Under the pieces are notes generated by a model. That model was not told where the DNA came from and searched no databases. It saw nothing but the letters and a program-made list of their open reading frames with translations. DNA of 64,000 nt from Tetrahymena thermophila SB210 (Eukaryota; Ciliophora; Oligohymenophorea; Hymenostomatida; Tetrahymenidae): NCBI RefSeq assembly GCF_000189635.1, contig NW_002476365.1, positions 372,001 through 436,000 on the forward strand, written 5' to 3'. Position numbers and translations under genes: made by a program. Below are positions 26,737-40,386 of this stretch, piece by piece; positions within the stretch are counted from its first letter, which is position 1; each line of letters opens with the position of its first letter.

Positions 26737-28114
26737 TCAATCTTCATAATCATCATCCTCAAAATCATTTTCATATCTTTTGTGGTGGTAATTGTTATAT
26801 TTTTTAGTAAATTCGTCTTCATAATCATAGTCTTCATCATTTTCCTTATCTTCTTAATCCATGGAATTGGAATTATCATCGCTTGATTGTTTTGCTAAGT
26901 AAATTCCATGAAGACTATCTTGAAACATGTTTGGTTTCTTTTTAGATTTCTTTTTAAATTTTAAATTATCTTCATCGTAACTATCATAATCTTCATCTTA
27001 ATTTTGTTTGTCATAATCATTATCTTCATCATCAAAATTTTCTTCCTCATCTGGGTAATCATTTTGATCAGCACTTTCTCTATTTGAATCTTCACCTTAA
27101 TTTATGATAAATTTCATTTATAAATATCGATATAAAAATTTTTTATTAAATATATATATGTAAATCTTTTTATTTACTGTCTTTGTCTGAAAAGTCATCG
27201 CTTCTACAAGGTGCAAATTCCCCATCAAAAAGCTCAGAATTATTAGTTTAAACAAAATGAATTATTCCTGATTAAACTTTTAAGATATTTTCCTGTTCTT
27301 TTTACAAAAGACTTCCTATATTTTATGGCCCATCATCTTACTAAAATGAGTTATCTTCTTCTATTTTTCTTTCTTCTACTTCATAGTAGGCATATTCTTC
27401 ATCATTTACATGCTTTTCGTCTTTTAAATTTGTTTTTCTTAATATTTTAAAAATGATTAGCATACTAACTAAATTATTTATTTATTAATATAACTTACTC
27501 TACTATGACTTCTTTTGAGGTTGGGTCTACTACCATTTCTAAGATTCTCTTTTAATAAATATATTTTGTATATAAATTTTTTTTTAAACTTAATTTACAT
27601 GTTTTCTATGAGCTTGCAACTTTCTATCTCTTGCTTTCTTTCTCAAATTTTCAGCTTACATCATCTTAACTTCTTTTATTTATTAAACTGCTTCATTATC
27701 AACTAGCTTAAGAATGTATTATTTCTTTTCTACTTTTTCTTCCTCTTAATCATTAAACAATAAATTTTATTTCTGCTTTTCTTATTCGTTTTCTTTCTTT
27801 TAATCATCATTTTAAATAGATAAATCATTCAACATCTTTTCGAGGAAGTTTACACCAAAGAGAGGGTTGGGCTTTTATTTCTTTTAAGTAAACTAGCCTT
27901 CTATAACTGTTTTTAAAATTTACTAATAAATAAAATGCATAATTGATAAAACTAATCTCAAATTTTAATTACTTAACTTTTCTAGTGGGTCTTCATTAGC
28001 TTTTCTTTTCATTCTAACTACTAAAGTTGTTTAGGGTTAAGCTTTTGCATCATTTGCGCTATTTTCCTATTTCTATTGAGTTTAAATTTCTTATTATTTA
28101 TTGATGGTATCCAT
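26737..28114 (-). CDS. IWR1: IWR1 homologue, RNA polymerase II nuclear import factor
   Basis: Five exons (28114-27973, 27906-27599, 27548-27499, 27437-27178, 27095-26737) join in phase to 372 aa. The N-terminus has TTLVVRMKRKANEDPLEKL, matching the VRIKRKR...PLDAL start of the Iwr1/SLC7A6OS family. The middle has KKARDRKLQAHRKH then RILEMVVDPTSKE. The hallmark acidic motif is NDYPDEE near residue 265, preceded by SEDSNRESADQ. The tail after it is a long Asp/Glu/Tyr-rich run with a KKKSKKK basic cluster, a plausible nuclear signal. Family role: binds assembled RNA polymerase II and brings it into the nucleus with importin-alpha. The tail (about 100 residues after the motif) is longer and more acidic than I expect for the family. 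Single-copy gene in its own unit. Confidence 0.85.
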
Positions 28115-28829
28115 TAAATTTAATTTCTAATTATGTATTTTGCTATTGATAAATAATTAATTCTATCTCCAATTTTTTTTATAATTAACTTTTATCAGAA
28201 TATTAGCTAAAAAATATCTCTAGCTAAATATTAAAATCTCTACTGTCTGCTTGCTTGCTTTATTCACTAATTAATTATGTGCAATAAATCAATTTTTAAT
28301 ATTTAATATTTTTTTATAGCAAAATATTAATAGATTCATTCATACATATTTGCTGATTTTTGCTTATATTTAGTCAAAATAAAACTATTTTAACAAAAAA
28401 AGTATCAATTATTTAAGTTAAGAAAACTTTAACATCAATCTTTAAATAGAATAATAAATATATTTGTTTTCTTTTAATTGGTGTTTATGATATTTTATAT
28501 AAAATTTATATTCATTTTAATAAATTTAAATAAATCTAAATATTGGAACCTTTAAATTACCTGCCAAAATATTGATTTTTTGTTTATGAAAGTTAGACAC
28601 TTTTTATAAATTAATGATTGAATTTAGATAATTAATTATTTATTTATTTTTTGATTGAATTTGTTATTTAAAAAAAATTAAATTTGATGATTGCCTGTAA
28701 AAATAGTAATTAGTGAATTTAGTTAGTTAGTTATTGATTACTTTATAAATAAGAAATATTTACAATTAAATTTTATATTTAATAATAAACTTTAGATTCA
28801 TTAAAATAGTGAAAAATTAGATAATTAAT
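28115..28829. other. Gene-free stretch
   Basis: AT-rich spacer upstream of the IWR1 start. It contains a short TTAG-repeat run near 28718. Nothing else recognised. Confidence 0.6.
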
Positions 28830-31745
28830 TCATATTTGCTAATTCAAAGTTATGCTGTTTTTATTATTCTGTTTGTTATTTAATGCTAGGAGAGGAGATG
28901 GGCTATTTAAATTAGGTGATCCAACTTAAGATTTAATGTTAACTTAACTCGTTGTTTTTATTTAAGAATAATTATGACTAGACAAATTATTTTAGGAAGG
29001 TTATTCTATCTTTTAATCAGCAGGGATAATTTTTCTATTATTTCCAAACATATTTAAATTTAAAATAATTTGATTTTAGTGGTTGTTATTTATTTAGGAA
29101 GAGTAGTTGTTTTACACTCCAATGCTTAGACTTTACTAAGGCAATGAAGATTTTTCTTATTTGTTGATGTTATTTGCATAAATATTATATTTTATATTTG
29201 GTATCACTTTATTGTTGTTATTCATATTTTTATTATTATTGTTATTGTATTCAGAGCCTATGCTAAAACTATTATTATTTAGGTTTTAATTTAATTAAAT
29301 ATTTCTTGTATCAGATGACAAATTTTTGGTATTATTTTTAGCTCTTCTGATATCTAAATGACTTAAAATTGAATGCTAAACTTCTAGTTCATTTTAGGCG
29401 CTAAAATTATTAGAATTAGGATGCTATATATTGGGAAACATTTGGCTTTACTGTTAATTAGAATTTAGATTTTATATGAATTATTGGGTATTTGTGTATT
29501 GATTTCTACCTATTCTTGAAGATGCCTTGATGGGGAAATCGTTTCTACTTCCCTTACGAGAGTGAAAGCTTTTATCCAAGTTTAATGAGTTAGTTTCTTT
29601 TATTTGATAATAATCTTTCTTATTGTAGCTTGTTTTTAAATCTAAAAACTCTTTTTAAGGTTAATTCACTTATTCACAATCCTTTAGCTTCATTTATAGA
29701 GGATTGTTACCATTTTCTTTTTAATTTACTAAGATGTTAGATTTATTCTTTAAATTTTTACTTGAGTGAGAATCAATATTTTTGCTACTTTATTCATCAA
29801 TATTATACTAATCTTCAGGTGCATATCCATACCTTAGAGGTGAAGACTCATAGTGAGATAAATTTTGAAAAGCTGAATTGCTATTGCTATTATTTAGCTA
29901 TTTGTGTCTCTACTATATTGAGGTAATATATTCTTTTCTCCTTTCTTTATCTGTTTAATCTGTGTCATCTAAATGTAGCATATTAAATAAATTATTGTTG
30001 CTTTTTTAATGTTCTTCATTAAGTTAAATATCTTTTTCAATGTAAGTCTAAAGATAAATCTCTCTATTTTATCCATCTTAATTTTAGTTTAAAGCCATCT
30101 TATTAGATACTTGTTTGTTTGTTCGATAAGAATTTCTAAATTCAATATTTGGAGACCGTTTTATCTAATCTTATTCCCCAAAGCTATTACAATCACTTTT
30201 ATTGCTGTTTTCATTCTTCACATTACAATTATTTAAATTATGATGATGATAGCTTGGTTTAGAGAACAAAATATCTTCTAAAAGCTAATTAGCTTTATTA
30301 TGAGTATTAGATGAATCAGCTCTCTTTTAATTATAGTTTACAGAAGAGTTGCTTATATTCCTCTCTCTTATTTTCTCATTTTTTTAGTTTATTCTGCTAT
30401 TATTTTACCTATCTCTGCTCTTATTCTATGACTAACTATTAATTACAATAGTTTCATCTTCAGAGTAGTAAGTCCCCTCTTACCCATACTCGTCTTACAA
30501 TTTCTTTTACCTGCTCTACTAAAGTAAACCAATCTAAATTTTTTCATTTTGCTACTTTAGCTGCTTTTACTAATAAAAAAAGAATTTTAAAAATAAAAAA
30601 ATTCATAAATTTATTTAAATTTTCATCAAATAAAAAACATGATCTCATAGTATTTGACTTTAAATTGTATTTAAAACTTATGATTTTAATAAAGAATATT
30701 TTGCTTTGGTTAATAATAATTGATAGCACTTAAAACCTGTTTATCAAAGAGTATTTATTTTTTAATAATTCAAATATAAATTAGATTCTTTACCTAAATT
30801 CGATTTTATTTGCATATTTATTCTGGTAAAATAAACATTTTTTTTTAAATTTATTACTTTATTGTTGTTTGATAAAGATTAAAACTTTAATTTTTAATTA
30901 TTTGTATATTAATTAATACATTTGAAAGTAACTAAAATTTGAGAAAATCAATCTACCTCTATCTTTCTTTGAATGATGGTCTTATAATTTTTGTCAACTA
31001 CTGCTTTGGTTAAAGCTAATCCTTCTATTTATTCCATATTGAAAACTTTTAGAGCAGGATTAGATCTATCATCTTCCTGCGTTTTTTCCCTTACGCCACT
31101 ATTTTTAGAGGTTTTATAGGTTTTATTCTATCTTTGAGTCAGTGACATTTAATCAGTTTAAGCCAGCTATTGCTAAAGAAGCATTTATTTTTACTTCAAG
31201 GCAGCTTGTTATTCTTTGAAGGAGATATTTTATTTTTAAATTGAGTTTACGATTTCATACTAAAAAATATCATTTTAAGTAGGAAGGGTAAAGTATTGTG
31301 ATTATTATTTTTAGTTATATTCAAAGCTACGATTTTAAATTTAATTAATATAATTTCCTCCATTATTTTATTAGGGATTATTATATGGTTTTATGTATTC
31401 AGGAGATTTATTTTAATTTTCTAATTATTTTTTTTTTTAATGTTTTTTAATTAAAGCAACAGGTTCAACAGAAGTCTTTGCACTAGGCATAGGAAGAAAA
31501 TTTTAATTTGCTTGCTACGAATCAAAAGCTTAACCAACTTTAGTAATTGGATAATAGTATCTCTGCTACTATTACTATGGATTTAAATAAGTATGAACTG
31601 AGAATATTTTTTTTCTCTATATTTAAATTGGTTTCTTAACATCATTACTCTATTAATTTTTTTTGTTTTATAGATCCTTAGTATTATCCTCCTCTTCATA
31701 TTCATCATCTTCATTTATTTGAAACGGCCTTTTTATTTAAAACAT
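28830..31745 (-). CDS. Asn/Ser/Lys-rich low-complexity protein, 842 aa
   Basis: Two exons, 31745-30957 and 30569-28830, joined by a long 387-nt intron in phase 0. It starts MFQIKRPFQINEDDEYEEED. The N-terminal half has basic and Gln-rich segments and one ordered-looking stretch, ALKVFNMEQIEGLALTKAVV then DKNYKTIIQRKIE, ending at the intron. The C-terminal half is dominated by N, S, K, Q and H runs, such as NNNNNKNMNNNNK near the end. No catalytic domain, membrane segment or known repeat was seen. Likely disordered; no family recognised. The long intron could conceal a further exon. It lies 253 bp from the carboxypeptidase stop, on the same strand. Confidence 0.7.
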
Positions 31746-31998
31746 AATTATTTATAATCAAACTTTTCAAATGTTCATCACAAATAATTCTAATATATTT
31801 TTCAAAATTAAAATTCAATCCAAATAAATACCTAAAATCTGTTTAAAATTCAATATTTTTATTTATTTTAATAGAATTATTTTAGAGTAAATTTCTATAA
31901 TTATTAAGCATTTTAAACTAAAATGATAAATATCAAGTTAGAGCTTTAAATAAATAAATTATAAATGTAGTAAACTCATTTAAAAATAAATTAAAATT

Positions 31999-34900
31999 TC
32001 AATATTTATTTATTTGTTTATTTTCTGATTTTTTTGGGATTATTTTTATGCAAATAAATGAAAAGTTTTTATTTTATTGCTTAAAATTTGATTACCATTC
32101 ATCTTCTTCGTATAAATCATCTTCGGGCTCAGAATCACTTCCACCATCTAAACTCTCTAAATCATTTGGGTCTTCTCCTTACTCGATCAACCTAAAATTG
32201 TTTTCTAAATCTTTTTTCTCAAAGTAGTCCCTCCAGTTTTTTTCGATATTAGGACATATCTGTAAAATTTACTATTGAGATAAAATAGGGCGGAATATGT
32301 CTTAAAATTAATTCTCACTATTTACGTTATGACTATCAATCTGCAATTATCCTTAAATTGCATCTAGTTGATTGCTGCTAGTAAATATATTCAACTAATT
32401 TTTTGATGCCCTTTTCTACTTATTTTTTATTTATTGAGTATCAACTGAGTTCAAGTCTTCTGAATTTATAGTAATTCCTCTGTTCACTTGAGAGCTTTGT
32501 GTTTACTATTTCTTTTTTTCACTCATGTTCGGAGTTTAAACTCCTTTCTTTTATATTTATTGCTTACCTAAGGACTAACTTCTAAACGTAGCTGTAGTCT
32601 TCCTCTTTAGCTAATCTTCCTCATATCCAGAATATTGCTTACCAATAATATTACTTGATGTTGATTAAAAACAATTTTAAACTGTATTTGACTGCTAAAA
32701 GCTTTGTTATCCATCTTCACTTTTATTTTTTGAAGTATTATTATTGCTGGCATTATACAAGCTACCTTTAGTGCTCTTCATATTATCCTCTATGATATTG
32801 TCATAGCCTTTATTATTATTAAATACCAAATCAGTAATCAAATATTTCTATTTAGCATTTAAATTTCCCTTATTAAGCTGTAATTCAAACTGCAATTATT
32901 CTAATGTAAGAGCTTATTCAACAAACGATTATCCTAATACAATTAAAATTTTAATATGAATTAATTTAACACACTTATTATCTATTTTTTTATTACCTAT
33001 GGTTTCACCTATTTTCAAAAGATCTTCAACAGTAAAATGAAAAAACTGTTTCACACTTTAATTTAGTTTCTCATCATAAACCATTTTCTGATATCCATAA
33101 AAGCTAGTTTCTACAGTAAAAGAATAAGGTATTCCTAATTCTTACCATGCAGTTACTCTTGCCGTAGTTACTCTATCATCAGTTACCTTAAATCTGCACT
33201 CCTACAAAGAAAAGAAATCTGTTCTCTTTGCTAAAATATGTGGAAGAAGTCTAACCTTTGTCCATGCTGTAGTACCTCCTTTGAAAAATAAAATTATATT
33301 CAAATAAATAGTTTGAAAAATCTATTAAAAAAAATAAATTAAAAATTTTATTATTTGAATAAAATTTAATTTAATTTATTAAATATCAAAAATAATTTAA
33401 TTTTTAAAAAGTGAATTTTTACCATCTGTTGCTTTGTTGCAGCCATAAATAAAAAAATTAGTTAGTTAGGAATGACCATGCAGATCACAAAACATCATAA
33501 CCTCTCTTTTTTATTGAGTCTGTTTGATATCTTCTTTGATAAAGTAGACTTCAGGAGTTAGTTTTTTATCTGGGAATTACCATTTTCTATTTAAGTCAAA
33601 TCCACTTAAATTGCATCTTGTATTTCCTAAGTTTTTAATTTAGCTTAAGATTATTGTTGAAATCAATTTAAAATTACCAAGAACAACACCGTCTGGATTG
33701 ACCATGGGGATTATTTTAAAGATGTAGATTTACCTAAGAAATTTACTGCTTTCCTAGTCTGATAGAAGATAAGATATTAAACCTTGGCAAACAAAGCTGC
33801 TCGGACTTTCTCCTGGATGCTACCTGGAAATTATGTAAATTACTTTTCTTTTTCTCTTTCTGTATGGACCTTATCTTTTATTTGTGGCTATTTTTATTTG
33901 ATAGATTGGTAATCCAAGTCTAGAATTTGCTATGATTTTCTTTTTATAATAAATGTCATCTGTCCTAATTTTAATAGTTTCGTCCTAGCTTGATTAAGTT
34001 AAGACTTACTATTCTTTTTCGTAATTATCTTGAGCTTACTCTTTAAGATTTTATTCAATTGAAGCTATGAAATTACATAAATCAGTAAAGGTATAGGCAT
34101 AAGAATGAGCAAAAACTACTCTTTAACCAGCCTTCTCAAAAGTGTAAGTAAAATCTAGAGTTTAGTAACCTCTTTTTTGAATTTTTTATTGCTTGATTAA
34201 AAATAAAAAATATTTTAACTTTAATTATGAAAAGCTAAAATTTTAAACAAAAAACGATTTGAAAAAAGAATTGTTCTAAATGTTATAAATTAGTTAATAT
34301 TAAAAAAATTGTAATTCCTAATAAATTTTATTTAACTTTAATAATAAAATTAATTAATTTAATAATTGGAATTTTTGTGGTGAAAATATTTGTAACATTT
34401 AGTGGATAAGAATCAGTTGTTAAATTAATTGTTAACTATAAATATTTTTTACTTTTTTTTCTAGCTATTCTTTTGTCAGATTATCTGTATTCTGCCTATA
34501 AAATGCATGGTCTACGTTACTCTTGTAATAAAATATGTTTTCGGATTTTCTTTACCAATTTTATTTGACAACATTTTGACGTAATTAAAGGCATTTTGAA
34601 GATTGAGTTTAAATTTTGTTTTCTTCTTGTTATTCCATCACTGCAATTTTCATCCCATCTTTATAGTGTTAACCATTTCGTTTGTTATTCAATATAATAA
34701 ATTGGATAGTACATGGCTCTTTTGCTACCACAGTAAATTAAAACCAATGCACACATCCTTTAGTATTACTATCAGATTTCAGTAAAACCATGAGCTAATC
34801 GTTTGATTTGTTGATACTACAAGAAAATATGTTAGAATTTTCATAATCTCCCATGACCATGATTTTATCAAAATCTCTACATTTAACTTTCTAATCATAA

Positions 34901-36172
34901 TTTTCTAAACATTTTGGTATCCTCTTATTCTCACTAAGAAAATCTTCCATACCTATAAGAACAACAAAAATATATTAATTATTTAACTAATTTACATACA
35001 CACACACACACACACACGCATTAAGAAGGACAAAAAATACACATTCGACTTAATATGTATTTAAATGCGATGATCATCTTAATGTAATTTAAAAAATTTA
35101 TTTGTTGCATTTGTGGCTAAAAATTTATTATTTGCTGATTTGTTATGATTAAAATACAATTTAACTTAAAATTTAATATGCTTGTCACTTATATACATTT
35201 TATTTATGTTTTAACATTTTTCATTTATAAATTTATAAAAATAAAATCTGTTTATTTACCTGAATATTTTGACACCCTATCTATAACATAATAAGCATAC
35301 TATTTCATGTCTTAAAGAGTATATAGTTATAAAAACTTTTTGTAAGAATTAACTTTTTCTCTGATTTGAATGTCCATTTTTTTAATAAATGTGGGTATGT
35401 AGTCTATATAGCATATATCGTATGGATACTTAATGCTGTCTTCTGTAAATTTAGTATAATACTCAGAAGACATAGTACCAAAACAAATATTACACCTTTC
35501 AAGATTATCAGATATTTTAACGCATTTATGATCTGGTACATATCTATATCTGCTTTACTTTTTGAGAAACTATTGCTTTTTTTAATCTTCACTTAAATTC
35601 TAATCCTAGTTTTAAATCTGAGTGCTGATTACTTTTTTTTTCCTTTTTCTTTTATTTTGCATTTAGCTTGAAGATTTTTGTTCATTAATTATAATTTTAG
35701 GCTTTAAATCGTATACATCATATTTCCCTTTTTCAAGAAGGGGCAAAGGCTCACTCAATTTTTAACTGATCAAAGAGTTTGCTTTACTCTAAGTAGAAAT
35801 TTTATTATTAATCCCTATAATTGATTAATTTAGCTACTGTTCATTGTCAATTACTTTACTTCTTTAAATACTTTGATCAAACTATTTTCTTATTGGACTT
35901 TAGCTATGAGATTATTAATTTGATTTAATATCACTTTCAGAATTTAGGAGTAATGAGCTTTCCGCAAGAAAGCCCTCTTCTTTCGCTTTTAATTTTATTG
36001 CATCCTTTTCAGGTGCTTTGCTAGAATTATCTTTCATTATATTTGAACTAATATTTATTTTTTATATATCATCTTTGAGATTTGACTTGTATAAACTCTC
36101 TGTTTTCTATTGCTACTCTAAGTGATGTTATTTAAGTTGAATTTAATCTTTTTCACTACTCTCGAGATGCAT
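31999..36172 (-). CDS. Cytosolic carboxypeptidase (M14 family, CCP/AGBL type)
   Basis: Six exons (36172-35260, 34952-34453, 34191-33678, 33626-33423, 33278-32997, 32933-31999) keep phase throughout and give 1115 aa. Residues 1-305 are a family-atypical N-terminal extension, mostly disordered, with one possible Cys/His cluster (HKC then CNICFG). The CCP N-domain follows (HWFQFTVVAKEP, VFAHSYAYTFTDL). Catalytic M14 motifs: zinc ligands HPGE at 596-599, MVNPDGVVLGN, DLNRKW, the third-ligand segment FCDLHGHS, and the putative catalytic Glu in FTVETSFYG. The last ~310 residues are Ser/Asn-rich and acidic. Enzymes of this family trim glutamate from tubulin tails, and ciliates carry several. All key residues appear present, so it should be active. 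Intron 1 carries a CA microsatellite. Confidence 0.9.
34995..35018. repeat. CA dinucleotide microsatellite
   Basis: About eleven CA units inside the first intron (34953-35259) of the carboxypeptidase gene. Confidence 0.9.
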
Positions 36173-37651
36173 TATTTTATCAAGCAAATTTCTTTGTAAT
36201 TTGCATTTTTAATTAAAAATTTTAATAATAAATAGTATTTTTGATATAATTCATGTTTAGATCCATTGAATTATCACAAAAAAGATTACTCATATTTTTC
36301 AATCAAAATATACCAATTTATCTTCATTTCTATTATTTCAAGCAACATTTAAGTAAATATTTCAATAATACTCCAAAAAGTAACTCTCGATCAATTTTTG
36401 TAAATATTTTGTTGAATGATTTCATCTTATCTTAATTTCTTTTCAAATTCTAAAAAAAGTTTTCAATTCAAACATTTGTTATCCAAATTTTATCTAAATA
36501 AAGGTAAAATTTACCTAATCCAAAAAATCCAACTAATATTTTTTAACTTTCTTTGAGTCTAAGAAATAAATAAATTGATAAACAAATAAACATAAAAATT
36601 TACTTAAGCAAAATACTTTCGTCTTATATCATCCTATCCAAAAAAAGTAATTTAAGTTTAGGAAAAATTTAACAGTAATTAATTTTTTAACAAGATTAAC
36701 AATAAAAGGTGATAAAAAAATAAATATTTAAATTAAAAAAGCAAATTTTGCAAACAGATTTCCTTGATTTTAAAATACCTATTTATTTTATAAAATTTTA
36801 TTTAATTAAAAACTCATTAATTAAATGAAGAATTAATGAAATACTTTAAAAACTATGAATTAATGATATCACAAATAGAGAGATTAAATAAACTAATCAT
36901 GAAACAAATTATAAAAGCAATTAATTTAGATTGAAGGGTAAATTTAAATGAATAAAATTTCTTATGAAATTGAATATACTTTTTGAAATATTTCATATTA
37001 CTTTTTACCATATTTTTTTTAAGCATAGAATATTATTTTACTTGGAAAACAAATTTAATAGCAAAGCATAAATATAAATAAATAAATAAATAGGTTATTA
37101 AGCATTTTATAATTATAATTAGCTATATATTATCAGAATTAAAATACAATAAATTAATAAACTAATAACTAAAAAAATAAGTAAATAAATAAACAAATTG
37201 CAAGACAATTAATTATCAGATCATCTAATTTAGATATTTAATTTAGTAACTAATATATAAATAAAATTGAATTTATTTCAATTACATGTAATCATTATTA
37301 TATTTGGAAAATAAACTTATTAACAAAGCATAAAGATAAATAGATAGATAGATACAAAGATAGATAAATAGATAGATAAATAAACATTTTATGTATTTTC
37401 TAATTATAATTAAGTCTTTATAATTGCTTTTTAATAAAATCTAACTAAATAATAACTAATTTAACCATAGTCATACATACTTAAAATCTTAAAAACCTCT
37501 CTAAATTTATTAGATATGTATAAATTCATTTAAATTATAAAGAGATTTTTTTTGTTCATTTTAATTCAATCTAAAAATTCAGACTTAATAAGCTCTATTT
37601 GTTAAATTTTTTGAGCTTAAAAGATTAAAAATTCATTAGATAATTTGACAA
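36173..37651. other. Gene-free stretch upstream of the carboxypeptidase
   Basis: 1.5 kb, very AT-rich. It contains a diverged duplication with GATA-type tetranucleotides, listed separately, and no coding frame. Confidence 0.6.
37025..37450. repeat. Diverged ~262-bp duplication with tetranucleotide tracts
   Basis: The phrase TTGGAAAACAAATTTA near 37042 recurs as TTGGAAAATAAACTTA near 37304. Each is followed by CAAAGCATAAA, a run of ATAA/ATAG tetranucleotides, and then a CATTTTAT...AATTATAATTA block. The second copy has expanded GATA units (37332-37380). Confidence 0.65.
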
Positions 37652-38487
37652 TCACTAGTTTTTTTTGTCTTCTTCTTAGATTTCTTTGTTAGAGAAAATG
37701 CGATTTAAAAAGCCATTTTTTTTGAAGTAGCTAACTGAAGTAAAATATGCAACTATTATTGTTGCAACTACACATAAGATAAGCTGCTAAAATATATATA
37801 CTGGTACATTATCAAAGATAACCTCTTCTATTTCTATTTTTATTATATTTTACTGTATGAAAAATAAAAAATAAAAATTTACTCATTATATATTCAAAAT
37901 CTTAATTTTTAGCTTCTAAGTCTCTAGACCTAGTATTTCTGTATCCCACTAAAGTAAAAAAGTATTCTTGATTTATTTCATCTTTCGACTCACTTCTGAT
38001 GTTCTTATGTAATAAATGTTAAAATTAAAATCGCTAAAAGCTAAATAATATAAAATTTTACTACTACTTCACCATTTTTGTCTGTATAAAAATACAATCT
38101 TTCTGTATCTAAAGGTTTAAATTCCATTTCAACTTTTCTATTTATTTCATCGCTTTTCCAATAAACTCTGAACTAGAGTCCCATCTTTATTTTCATAAAA
38201 TGAGTTAAATACTTCTAATAGACAAGCTTATAAATTAATAGTATTATTTTAATGGTAAAATAAGGTTTCAAGTAAATAATTACACTTCCAATATATGATA
38301 TTTTGATATTATATTTTGAATTAGGTAATAAATCACTTTTGGCTATTTTAAATGTATGAAATTCATTTGGCTACGCTCTCAATCTATAGCTTTAGTTTAT
38401 TTTAATATACTATGATACCTCATGAGCTAGGGACAATTACTAAAAAACTATTGCTACGATAATCACTTTCAAAATTATTTTCTTCAT
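37652..38487 (-). CDS. Type I single-pass membrane protein, unrecognised
   Basis: Four exons (38487-38284, 38214-38068, 38003-37883, 37833-37652) join in phase to 217 aa. A signal peptide (MKKIILKVIIVAIVFQQ...) ends before AHEVSQ. The luminal part (~25-165) contains YNIKISYIG, FRVYWKSDEIN and LYFYTDKNGE, then LVGYRNTRSRDLEAK. A helix near residues 170-195 (LILCVVATIIVAYF) is followed by a short basic tail, SYFKKNGFLNRIFSNKE. The layout resembles secretory-pathway proteins such as the p24 or TRAP type, but the diagnostic motifs are not there, so I leave it unassigned. The first intron is inferred because it improves the reading; the frame is also open through it. Confidence 0.65.
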
Positions 38488-38882
38488 ATTTATTATTCAA
38501 TAAATAAATAAACTTTGTTTAAATATAAATAAATAGATCTTTTTTTAATATAAATTTCAAAATATCTCAGTTTAATAATAATATATATAAACACATTCTT
38601 TTATCATAAGTATAAATAAATAAATATATTATTAAGCAGTAAAATATACATACTTTTAACTTTTTACATATTACAATTACTAAAAATTTATCATTATGTA
38701 TTTTATAAATAAGATGAATCCTTTTATTTCAATAAAGAATTTCTAACTAACTGCACTTGGAAATTTTTAAATAACAAAAATAGATTCTTAATTTACAAAA
38801 ATAGTTAGGGAAACTCTAAAAATAGATAGATAGATGGATGATTTTCAAAACTTGATTATAAAATTTAAATTTATCAAATATT
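38488..38882. other. Gene-free stretch
   Basis: About 400 bp of AT-rich spacer between two minus-strand genes. Short AT and GATA tracts only. Confidence 0.6.
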
Positions 38883-39505
38883 TCATTTTTTTTATGAAAA
38901 AATATTGTTAAAAAAATTAGGTTTATTTATAAAATTTTAGTTATTCATATTATTTTATTATTATTTCATTCTTTATTCAAACGCGTATCTATTTAAATCT
39001 TTATTTAAGTCATCAACGCCTTTTATTGATTTTATTCTATGCTCATCAGCGATGTCCATTGTACTTTTATATTTTTGATATAAATCATTACAAACTTAGC
39101 AACCGCTGTCACACCAATATTTAGGTAAAGCCTATTTTTTAAAATATTTAAGTTTTAACGCGCTGATAATCAATCAATCATTTTTAAAATAATTACTTTT
39201 TTTTCTTCATCCCAAGAAAAAACACAATATTACTTAGCCCAATAATCTTGGCTAGAATAGTACCATTCAGCATCTGCTTTTTCATAAATACCATGCTTAA
39301 ATCTTAAATGATCAAATATTTCAGTTTGCAGAACCTTTTTCATAAATGTTACTGCTTCTTACAAATTTGCTTTATGATCCTCTAGTTATTGCTTTAAATT
39401 ATATAATTCCTTCTCTTCATCACTTAGCTTAAGTACAGGATTGGTACTTTTCATTACTGCATGAAGCTTTTACCTAATTTACTTAGGATCATAACTTTAA
39501 CTCAT
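38883..39505 (-). CDS. Small unrecognised protein with a Cys cluster, 185 aa
   Basis: Two exons (39505-39197, 39131-38883; intron 65 nt) in phase 0. The N-terminal 100 residues are helical and charged (LKLSDEEKELYNLKQQLEDH) and end in an aromatic segment, AEWYYSSQDYWAKQYCVFSW. Exon 2 opens KYWCDSGCQVCNDLYQKY, a C-x3-C-x2-C cluster that may bind a metal. The tail is Asn/Gln-rich. The aromatic-rich run just before the splice junction is unusual and looks like a binding surface. No family recognised. Confidence 0.6.
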
Positions 39506-40386
39506 TTTATGATATTTACTAATTTTTGAAGTATAACTTTGAAAATTTAAATTATTTTTTAAAATGAATGAACTCTATTTTTTTGGAAAACTAAAAGAAT
39601 TTAATTTAATTCATTCAATTTTTAGGTAAAAACTTTAAATTCATTAAAAATTAATTAGAAAAACATTTAATTTCTATTTAAAATGTAATTGCATCAAAAT
39701 ATTTTGTTGAAAAAATAATGTAAAATTATTATTTATGTGATTGCTTTTTCTTTATTTTTTTATTATTTGAAGATTTTTTAATTCTACAGAAGAATCTGCT
39801 CTTAAATGTTACATATAATATGACGCATCAATCCCTTTATTGCAGTACATAAATTACAAGTTAATGCTATAAATCGATTTCTATCGTTTATCAAAAACAT
39901 CTATCTAATTATTATAATCATGCTAAATACTAAGCTTAATCCAATTTATTTTTCTAATTAATTCACAAATTTATTTGATCACCAGCTTTAAAATAGTTTT
40001 AATGATTGCATACAATCATTTTTATTATTATTGGCACTTAAAATATTTTAATTCTTCACATTTCGCATTATCATACTAGCTAAATATTAAGCAAAACAAT
40101 AAAAAAATTGAAGGAACAATTAATTCAGAAAAAATAGATAGATTTTCTTAATTTTTTGATTGATTTCTACTAATTTGATTAGATAATTAATTGTCAATCA
40201 AAAGGGAAAACAAAAAGATTCATTAAATTTAGGAATTTTCAAGTGTTAGCTTGCTTAATTAAGTCTCTTAAAATTTGCGAACAAACTAAATATAAAAACT
40301 CACAAACAAGCTCACCATTCATATTTAAAAAGCTTGAAATACCTCCTGTAAACATCTTCACAATATATTTATAAATACTTTATAGA
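39506..40386. other. Divergent intergenic region
   Basis: 0.9 kb between the divergent small Cys protein and PXMP4. AT-rich; no coding frame, tRNA or clear promoter motif seen. Confidence 0.55.

Noticed and set aside
34995..35018. CA repeat as a regulatory element
   Set aside because: It lies inside an intron and looks like an ordinary microsatellite; nothing supports a function.
35366..35596. Hydrophobic frames on both strands of this interval
   Set aside because: Both overlap exon 1 of the carboxypeptidase gene, whose frame is continuous through here with consistent splice phases.
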